Origin: Methanobrevibacter sp. | GTDB lineage: Archaea; Methanobacteriota; Methanobacteria; Methanobacteriales; Methanobacteriaceae | Direction: 5' to 3' | DNA: 64,000 nucleotides | NCBI RefSeq assembly: GCF_030539665.1 | Contig: NZ_JAUNXR010000001.1 | Coordinates: 1 to 64,000 of the forward strand | Shown here: positions 58,474 through 64,000 of the stretch, piece after piece | How the letters are laid out: each line of letters opens with the position of its first letter | Numbering within the stretch: the first letter of the stretch is position 1 | The notes under the pieces: generated by a model | Database searches by the model: none | Told to the model about the DNA's origin: nothing | Seen by the model: the letters and a program-made list of their open reading frames with translations, nothing else | Position numbers and translations under genes: made by a program

Positions 58474-59052
58474 ATGTGTAGAATGGCTGAAGTTTCTAGA
58501 GATACTTCTGAAACTCAAATAAAGATAAAATTGAATATTGATGGAACTGGTAAATACGATATTGACACCGGGGTAAATTTCTTTAATCACATGTTGGAAT
58601 CATTTTCAAAGCATAGCAGATTTGATTTGGATATATCTGCAATAGGTGATGTTGAAATCGATGACCATCATACGGTTGAGGATGTTGGCATTCTTTTAGG
58701 TGAAGCATTCAACAAAGCTATTGGGGATAAACGTGGAATCAAAAGAATGGCTGATGCAATTGTTCCGATGGATGAATCAGTAGCTACTGTAGCAGTTGAT
58801 ATAAGTGGAAGAAGTTATTGTAATATGGATATCAGTTTTAAAAATGAGAAAATTGGTGATTTGACTTCTGATATTATTATTCATTTCTTCGAATCATTTG
58901 TGAGTGCAGCTAAAATTAATATTTATGCTTCTGCAAAAGGTTTCAACGATCATCATAAGGCTGAAGCTATTTTTAAGGCATTTGCTAAATCTCTTAAAGA
59001 AGCTACTAAAATAGAGCATGATGAAATTCCAAGTACCAAGGGAGTTTTATAG
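58474..59052 (+). CDS. hisB: Imidazoleglycerol-phosphate dehydratase
   Basis: About 192 residues, normal length for the monofunctional HisB that dehydrates imidazoleglycerol-phosphate in histidine synthesis. Metal-binding motifs are visible: [33 protein letters not shown] and [20 protein letters not shown] 58474 has GTGAT (58465-58469) four bases upstream; GTG 58465 and ATG 58483 are alternatives. It is the third gene after modE and ferredoxin, an unusual association for a his gene. hisD lies far away. Confidence 0.96.
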   Translation: MCRMAEVSRDTSETQIKIKLNIDGTGKYDIDTGVNFFNHMLESFSKHSRFDLDISAIGDVEIDDHHTVEDVGILLGEAFNKAIGDKRGIKRMADAIVPMDESVATVAVDISGRSYCNMDISFKNEKIGDLTSDIIIHFFESFVSAAKINIYASAKGFNDHHKAEAIFKAFAKSLKEATKIEHDEIPSTKGVL

Positions 59053-59111
59053 GAAGTTATAAATTTCCATTATTTTTATTTTTTCAGTAAATATGGTTAT
59101 TTAACCAAAAG

Positions 59112-59120
59112 ATTTATATA
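59112..59120 (+). promoter_or_regulatory. TATA box of tRNA-Val
   Basis: ATTTATATA (59112-59120) is a strong archaeal box A about 31-39 bp upstream of the tRNA 5' end, preceded by a purine-rich AAAAG BRE-like element. Confidence 0.7.
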
Positions 59121-59150
59121 CTATATCATACTTAAATAATGTTGTCTGTT

Positions 59151-59222
<72 letters not shown>

Positions 59223-59468
59223 CTAATTTTTTTCTTTTAATTAAAAATTATTTATTCATTATTTTGCATTTTCTTATCTATTTTTTACTTTATTTTCAAT
59301 ATTTTCTTATTTAGTTTAATAAAAACACGTTTTTACTGTATATTATTCATTTTTGACCCTATTTTTATCAAAATTGATTATATGAGAATTAAATCAAAAA
59401 CTTAATATGTATTTTCTTATAAAATTATATTCATACGATAAATCGTATTAAACTCAAAAGTGATTTAA
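59223..59468. other. AT-rich mtd promoter region
   Basis: This 246-base stretch between tRNA-Val and mtd has no gene. It starts with the tRNA T-tract and contains, near 59417-59430, a TATA-like CTTATAAAATTATAT and then the palindrome at 59433-59448 in front of mtd. Confidence 0.5.
59433..59448. promoter_or_regulatory. Palindrome upstream of mtd
   Basis: ATACGATAAATCGTAT has perfect 7-bp arms (ATACGAT / ATCGTAT) around two bases. It lies just after the TATA-like element and about 20 bp before the mtd ATG, so it would overlap or flank the transcription start. It is a candidate operator; CG-containing arms stand out in this AT-rich region. Confidence 0.55.
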
Positions 59469-60302
59469 ATGGTTGTAAAAATAGGAATTATTAAAAGTGG
59501 TAACATCGGAACTTCTCCGGTAATTGACTTAATTTTAGATGAAAGAGCAGACAGACCTAACATCGATGTAAGATTAGTAGGTTCTGGAGCAAAAATGAAC
59601 CCAGAACAAGTAGAAGAAGTAGCACCTAAAATAGCTGACTTCGACCCAGATTTCTGTATCTTCATCTCACCTAACCCAGGAGCACCAGGTCCTGCAAAAG
59701 CAAGAGAAATCTTATCCGCTGCTGACAAACCAGCAATCATCATTGGTGACGCACCAGGTGCAAGAGTAGCTGATGAAATGGATGAACAAGGTTTAGGTTA
59801 CATCATTGTAAACGCTGACCCAATGATTGGTGCTAGAAGAGAATTATTAGACCCAACTGAAATGGCTTCTTTCAACTCTGACATCATTAAAGTATTAGCA
59901 GCAACTGGAGCTTACAGATTAATCCAAAAAACTATTGGTGAAATTATTGCTGCTGTTGAAGCTGGTGAAGAAGTAGAATTACCAAAACTCAAAATTACTG
60001 CTGAAAAAGCTGTTGAAGCTGGTGAATTCACCAACCCATACGCAAAAGCTAAAGCTTACGCAGCATACGAAATTGCATCAAAAGTTGCAGACTTAGATGT
60101 AAAAGGTTGTTTCATGGTACAAGACTCTGAAAAATACATCCCAATCGTTGCAGCAGCACACGAAATGGCATCTACTGCAGCAAAATTAGCTGTTGAAGCA
60201 AGAGAAATCGAAAAAGCAAACGATACCTTATGCAGAACCCCTCACATGGGTGACGGTTGCATCGGTAACAAATGCGTATTAATGGAAAAACCAGAAAAAT
60301 AA
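59469..60302 (+). CDS. mtd: F420-dependent methylene-H4MPT dehydrogenase
   Basis: A 277-residue Mtd, which reversibly reduces methenyl-H4MPT to methylene-H4MPT with reduced F420, the fourth step of CO2-to-methane reduction. VVKIGIIKSGNIGTSPVIDL, FCIFISPNPGAPGPAKARE and IIGDAPGARVADEMDEQGLG are highly conserved in this methanogen-specific family. Length is exactly typical. Codon use is strongly biased (CCA, GAC, TTA, AAC), as in highly expressed genes. AAGTGATT precedes the ATG. Upstream palindrome and downstream hairpin terminator define it as a single-gene unit. Confidence 0.98.
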   Translation: MVVKIGIIKSGNIGTSPVIDLILDERADRPNIDVRLVGSGAKMNPEQVEEVAPKIADFDPDFCIFISPNPGAPGPAKAREILSAADKPAIIIGDAPGARVADEMDEQGLGYIIVNADPMIGARRELLDPTEMASFNSDIIKVLAATGAYRLIQKTIGEIIAAVEAGEEVELPKLKITAEKAVEAGEFTNPYAKAKAYAAYEIASKVADLDVKGCFMVQDSEKYIPIVAAAHEMASTAAKLAVEAREIEKANDTLCRTPHMGDGCIGNKCVLMEKPEK

Positions 60303-60340
60303 GTAGCTAACCGCTACTTTTTCATTTTTTTTATTTTTTG
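60301..60340 (+). terminator. Terminator of mtd
   Basis: A 7-bp stem AAGTAGC / GCTACTT (60301-60319, 5-nt loop) overlaps the mtd stop codon and is followed by TTTTCATTTTTTTTATTTTTT. Confidence 0.75.
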
Positions 60341-60514
60341 CTGTCGAACTTAACTTTTTTTAGATATTTGTCTTAATTCATGCAATATTTTATAAAATAG
60401 CTATGCATGAGATATTTTTTACGACTATTGTTTAATGGTTTTATATTGTTTTATTGAAATTTTAAATAATATAATCGCTAATATTATAATATAATAAATT
60501 ATTGATGTGATATA

Positions 60515-61438
60515 ATGGCTTGGGATGATACAGCAAGTAAAATTTGGATGAACGGAAATATTGTGGACTGGGAAGATGCTAAAATTCACGCTCTTTCTCA
60601 TGTTGTACATTATGGAACAAGTGTATTTGAAGGTATAAGAGCTTATGACAATGAAAAGGGTCCTTGTGTTTTCCGTTTAGAAGAACATATTGAACGTTTA
60701 TTTGATTCTGCAAAAATCTATAAAATTGACATGCCTTACACAGAAGAGGAAGTCTGTGATGCAACAATTGAAATTCTTAAAGAAAACGGCCTTAAATCAT
60801 GTTATATTCGTCCAATTGCATTTAGAGGATATGGGGAATTAGGAGTAAATCCTTTGAATTGTCCTGTTGATGTTTTAATCGGTGCTTGGGAATGGGGATC
60901 CTATTTAGGTGAAGAAGGTATGAACATTGGTGTTGATGTTGGCGTATCTTCTTGGAGAAAACCTGCTCCTGATACATTGCCCGTAATGGCAAAGGCAGCT
61001 GCTAATTATATGAATTCCCAATTAGCAAAACTCGAAGCAATCGAACATGGATATGCTGAAGCTATCATGCTTGACTATCAAGGATTTGTAGCTGAAGGTA
61101 GTGGTGAAAACATATTCGTAGTTGAAGACGATGTAATTTACACTCCTTCTTTAGGTTCTTCTATTCTTAGAGGTATTACAAGAGACTCAATCATGGAGTT
61201 GGCAAAATCTCTTGGTTATAAGGTTGTTGAAGAAACCATCGGTCGTGAAAGACTTTATCTTGCTGATGAAATCTTTTTCAGCGGTACTGCTGCAGAAGTT
61301 ACTCCTATTAAGAGTGTAGATGGAAGATCAATAGGCATTGGAAAAAGAGGCCCAGTAACCGAAGAATTACAAAAAACTTTCTTTGAAATAGTTGAAGCTA
61401 AAAAAGACGATGAATTTGGTTGGTTAAAATATTTCTAG
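60515..61438 (+). CDS. ilvE: Branched-chain amino acid aminotransferase
   Basis: A 307-residue fold-type IV PLP enzyme that transaminates the keto acids of valine, leucine and isoleucine, the last step of the pathway whose other genes lie at 14.5 and 28-32 kb. [21 protein letters not shown] (N-terminal), [18 protein letters not shown] (PLP lysine region, about 155-170), [18 protein letters not shown] and [18 protein letters not shown] are diagnostic. GTGAT lies about 5 bases before the ATG. uppP follows within 12 bases and is probably co-transcribed. Confidence 0.96.
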   Translation: MAWDDTASKIWMNGNIVDWEDAKIHALSHVVHYGTSVFEGIRAYDNEKGPCVFRLEEHIERLFDSAKIYKIDMPYTEEEVCDATIEILKENGLKSCYIRPIAFRGYGELGVNPLNCPVDVLIGAWEWGSYLGEEGMNIGVDVGVSSWRKPAPDTLPVMAKAAANYMNSQLAKLEAIEHGYAEAIMLDYQGFVAEGSGENIFVVEDDVIYTPSLGSSILRGITRDSIMELAKSLGYKVVEETIGRERLYLADEIFFSGTAAEVTPIKSVDGRSIGIGKRGPVTEELQKTFFEIVEAKKDDEFGWLKYF

Positions 61439-61450
61439 AATGGTGTAATG

Positions 61451-62284
61451 ATGGATATTTTATCAGCAATTATTATTGGTATTGTCCAGGGATTAACTGA
61501 ATTTTTACCAATAAGTAGTTCTGCTCATTTAATTTTTGTTCAAAAAGCATTGGGTGTTGAAAGCAATCTTGCTTTTGATACTTTTCTTCATTTAGGATCT
61601 TTAATAGCTGTTCTGTTATTTTTCTATGCTGACATCTATAAAATGATTAAAGCTTGGTGGTTAAGCATCGGCGATCTTCTTCAAGGTAGGTTTAGAGAAG
61701 GAATCTATGAGGATCCTTATAAAAGATTGGCATGGTATGTTATTTTAGCTTCTGTTCCTGTAGGAATTGTCGGTATCTTATTTGAAGACCAAGTGGATGC
61801 ATTGTTTGGTGGCGCTTTATATGTTCCAGCATTCTTTTTATTTGTAACAGGTACAATCTTGTACTTATCTCAAAGAATGGATAAGGGAGATATTGATTTT
61901 GCAAATATTTCAGCTAAAGAATCTTTATTTATGGGATTAGGTCAAGCTTGTGCGGTATTGCCTGGACTTTCACGTTCTGGTACAACCATTGCTGCAGGTC
62001 TTGTTCTTGGTCTAAATAAGGAATTCGCCGCTAAGTTCAGTTTCATATTGTCCATTCCAGCTATTGTTGGTGCTGTAATATTTCAGATAAAGGATATTGG
62101 TGCTGCAATGGATGCTAATGTTGCAGCTATTTTATTAGGTTTCTTTGCAGCATTTATTGCAGGTTATATAGCTATTAAATGCGTTTTAGAATTAATCGAA
62201 AAAAGAAGTTTGGATATATTCAGTTACTACTGTTGGGTAATTGGTATTATAATCTTCTTAGGTTCTGTAGCTCATATATTCTAA
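61451..62284 (+). CDS. uppP: Undecaprenyl-diphosphatase (BacA/UppP)
   Basis: A roughly 277-residue membrane phosphatase with about eight helices that recycles polyprenyl diphosphate carrier lipid for glycan or pseudomurein synthesis. The two signature motifs are present: GIVQGLTEFLPISSSAH near the N-terminus and LPGLSRSGTTIAAGL at about residue 175. ATG 61451 fits GGTG (61442) better than ATG 61448. It follows ilvE in the same transcript and ends in a stem-loop that spans its stop codon. Confidence 0.95.
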   Translation: MDILSAIIIGIVQGLTEFLPISSSAHLIFVQKALGVESNLAFDTFLHLGSLIAVLLFFYADIYKMIKAWWLSIGDLLQGRFREGIYEDPYKRLAWYVILASVPVGIVGILFEDQVDALFGGALYVPAFFLFVTGTILYLSQRMDKGDIDFANISAKESLFMGLGQACAVLPGLSRSGTTIAAGLVLGLNKEFAAKFSFILSIPAIVGAVIFQIKDIGAAMDANVAAILLGFFAAFIAGYIAIKCVLELIEKRSLDIFSYYCWVIGIIIFLGSVAHIF

Positions 62285-62300
62285 TTGAGCTATCTTTTTT
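62268..62300 (+). terminator. Terminator of uppP
   Basis: Stem TAGCTCA / TGAGCTA (62268-62274 and 62286-62292) with an 11-nt loop spans the uppP stop codon and is followed by TCTTTTTTTT. Confidence 0.75.
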
Positions 62301-62322
62301 TTATTTCAAATTAAAAAATAGT

Positions 62323-62348
62323 AAAATAAGTAATTAAATACTTATTTT
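62323..62348 (-). terminator. Hairpin at the end of the CobT-like gene
   Basis: A 10-bp perfect inverted repeat AAAATAAGTA / TACTTATTTT (62323-62332 and 62339-62348) overlaps the stop codon region of the minus-strand CobT-like gene. It may work in both directions between the convergent genes. Confidence 0.55.
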
Positions 62349-63409
62349 AATTGACAAACTTTTTCTATTTTGCTTCTTAAGCTTTTTACACTAGCTCCTC
62401 TCATAAGGGCAGTAAACATTGCACCTCCAGCTCCGGCTCCTTCTTTTATGAAACCTTCTGTGTATAATCTTATTCCAGGATCTTCTGATTCTTCAAATTT
62501 AGGGTCAACTACATGTAATGAAATTTCTGGATCGATTTGATTAAGTAAATCTAAAAGATTTGCAGTTTCATCTTCTGCTACGTATATGGTAGTAGCTATA
62601 TTCACTCTTGAAAAGTCGAAGTCAGGTTTAATTGCTTTCACGACTGCGCAAACAGCTGCCATTTGGGTTCCTCCAGCTAATATGATGGGAGTATTTCCAC
62701 TAGATAAAACCAGTGCTGCAATTCCTGCTAAGGTTGGATCTCCAACTGCACCTATTGCTTGAAATGCATCGCATTTTCCAGGTTCGATTCCTGAATTTTT
62801 TATTCCTTCATCCACAACAGAGGTTTTCAAATCATGGGGATTTGTTGGCATACAACCGCTTACCTTTCCGTCCGCATCATAACCTAATGCTTTTAGAACG
62901 CCTAATGCGGTGGTGGTTCCGGCAGCTATGCTTTCACCAATTATTAAACTGTCATGTAACATTCCAAGTTTTTCTCCAAGGTCTTTCCCGTTTTCATAGA
63001 TTTCAAGAGGGTTTAAAACACCTTTTCCAGTTCTAATGTCTCTTCCATAATCATTTCCAAGACGCATACATTCGATTTCAGGTTTTATTTTAGATCCAGC
63101 GTCTACAATTACAAATGGGATGTCAGCCAATTCCAGTGCTGCTTTTGTAAGAACTGCAGGTGTTGGCGCTGCAGCTTCACCAATAACTGTTTGTGCTATT
63201 TCTTCCATACATCTTACTTGCCCAAGAACCATCAATTCCACATCAGCTGCGGGAGTATATTCGGTTAATTCAGGGGTCGCTCCCGCACCAGAAATTCCTT
63301 CTATTCTGGATGTTTCAGTAGTTCCTATAGTACAAATAAAAACAGGTTCTGTATGTTGTATTTCCTCTATTAAATCAGTAGATCCGTATGTTGTTACTCC
63401 ATCGATCAC
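62342..63409 (-). CDS. CobT-like nicotinate-nucleotide phosphoribosyltransferase family protein (UPF0284)
   Basis: A 355-residue protein of the UPF0284 family, related to CobT (NaMN:dimethylbenzimidazole phosphoribosyltransferase), which activates the lower-ligand base of cobamides. FICTIGTTETSRIEGISGAG, AAPTPAVLTKAAL, LIIGESIAAGTTTALGVL and AGGTQMAAVCAVV are family segments. Archaeal members are thought to supply alpha-ribazole-type phosphates for cobamide synthesis, though substrate use differs from bacterial CobT. It fits the cbiC and cbiA genes here. A small gene of unknown function ends 4 bases upstream on the same strand. Confidence 0.9.
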   Translation of the reverse strand: MIDGVTTYGSTDLIEEIQHTEPVFICTIGTTETSRIEGISGAGATPELTEYTPAADVELMVLGQVRCMEEIAQTVIGEAAAPTPAVLTKAALELADIPFVIVDAGSKIKPEIECMRLGNDYGRDIRTGKGVLNPLEIYENGKDLGEKLGMLHDSLIIGESIAAGTTTALGVLKALGYDADGKVSGCMPTNPHDLKTSVVDEGIKNSGIEPGKCDAFQAIGAVGDPTLAGIAALVLSSGNTPIILAGGTQMAAVCAVVKAIKPDFDFSRVNIATTIYVAEDETANLLDLLNQIDPEISLHVVDPKFEESEDPGIRLYTEGFIKEGAGAGGAMFTALMRGASVKSLRSKIEKVCQLK

Positions 63410-63413
63410 TTAA

Positions 63414-63917
63414 TCACCTATTACCTAATTTTCTTAATTCTTGAAGTATTAATTTATTTTGATTGATAATTTTTTCATTTTGTAGGGCAATTTTATTTAA
63501 TAGTTCTCTGTCGGTCATTTCATTTTGTTTGGCTAAATCGCGACCTTTTGGTGGAATAAATATTTCTTCTTTAGGTGGAAGTCCTGAAACAAATCCTTTT
63601 GGTTTTGTAACTTCTTTTGGCATTGGAGGAATTTTTGTAGCTCCTTCACATGTGCTACATTTATTAGCATAATCTGAGGTTATGTCATTTTTAGTATTTT
63701 CGTCTAAAAGTTCCATTATTCTTTTATCGACATCTTCTTTGGTTTTTAGCTTTTCTTCTTCTGCTTCAAAAAGAAGTCTTTTCTGTATACTGTATGCTTT
63801 GTATAAAGGAATTCCTCTAGCTTCAATTTCCTGTTTAAAATCTTCACAGAGATGAATGTCTCCGGTTAATTCATTTATTCTCCGATATGCTGGAGTACTA
63901 TTACTATAAAATCCCAT
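63414..63917 (-). CDS. Conserved-looking protein of unknown function, operon with CobT-like gene
   Basis: A 167-residue protein I do not recognise. It has a helical N-terminal half (RRINELTGDIHLCEDFKQEI, then IQKRLLFEAEEEKLKTKEDV), a CSTC knuckle near residue 87, a Pro-rich middle (KIPPMPKEVTKPKGF, PPKEEIFIPPKGRD) and a short C-terminal coiled coil (LLNKIALQNEKIINQNKLIL). There is no signal peptide or membrane segment. It lies 4 bases upstream of the CobT-like gene and is certainly co-transcribed; translational coupling is likely. A role near cobamide synthesis would be guesswork. Confidence 0.75.
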   Translation of the reverse strand: MGFYSNSTPAYRRINELTGDIHLCEDFKQEIEARGIPLYKAYSIQKRLLFEAEEEKLKTKEDVDKRIMELLDENTKNDITSDYANKCSTCEGATKIPPMPKEVTKPKGFVSGLPPKEEIFIPPKGRDLAKQNEMTDRELLNKIALQNEKIINQNKLILQELRKLGNR

Positions 63918-64000
63918 ATTTATAAATTGGTTTTTAAACTTAATATTACTTTTGAAAACAATATGTAATAAATTTCTAACAACAATTTAAACATATATTT

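Overview
This AT-rich window comes from a methanogenic archaeon of the Methanobacteriales, most likely a Methanobrevibacter-type gut or rumen species. The evidence is F420-dependent methylene-H4MPT dehydrogenase (mtd), methanogenesis marker protein 12, fused Fae-Hps, the archaeal short thymidylate synthase, archaeal AspRS and ThrRS, GGTGAT-type ribosome binding sites, and several very large secreted adhesin-like proteins built from beta-helix, DUF11 and Ig-like repeats. The exact species cannot be fixed from the sequence alone.

Layout. 1-3.9 kb: an AT-rich iteron-like region, a ParA ATPase with an unusual ParB-like partner, a radical SAM DNA-metabolism protein and thymidylate synthase. 4.1-14.3 kb: one 3367-residue adhesin-like protein (beta-helix, 15 DUF11 repeats, C-terminal membrane anchor). 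14.5-25.3 kb: housekeeping genes (ilvD-hisD, aspS, a flavoprotein, a divergent HxlR regulator/FMN protein pair, cbiC-hemL, signal peptidase I, argS). 25.3-38.4 kb: a tiny AbrB-type gene, argF, purD, ilvB-ilvN-carbonic anhydrase-ilvC, methanogenesis marker 12, Lsm, surE, a membrane-anchored Mrr-like protein, a polysaccharide polymerase-like membrane protein and a cobyrinate/Ni-sirohydrochlorin diamide synthase. 38.6-51.6 kb: three tandem paralogous adhesin-like genes followed by a long coiled-coil protein. 51.6-64 kb: fae-hps, thrS, an iron-sulfur flavoprotein, a flippase, a modE-ferredoxin-hisB cluster, tRNA-Val, mtd, ilvE, uppP and a CobT-like gene.

How they work together. The branched-chain amino acid pathway is almost complete but split over several loci (ilvBNC, ilvD, ilvE). 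Histidine genes (hisD, hisB), arginine genes (argF) and tetrapyrrole/cobamide/F430 genes (cbiC, hemL, cbiA/cfbB, cobT-like) are likewise scattered. Surface biology is the accessory theme: four adhesin-like genes, a signal peptidase, a flippase, a polymerase-like protein and undecaprenyl-diphosphatase.

Most notable observations: a one-base frameshift inside the signal peptide of the middle tandem adhesin (gene 41780-46428); a 921-bp tandem repeat array with no difference visible to me over a 1450-bp overlap in that gene; a G8 tract in the adjacent adhesin gene; a ParB-like protein that keeps only the ParA-activating N-terminal motif; a ferredoxin gene that seems to start with AUU; palindromic candidate operators upstream of mtd, between the HxlR and FMN-protein genes, and upstream of thyA; and four convergent gene pairs whose stop codons overlap by exactly 4 nt.
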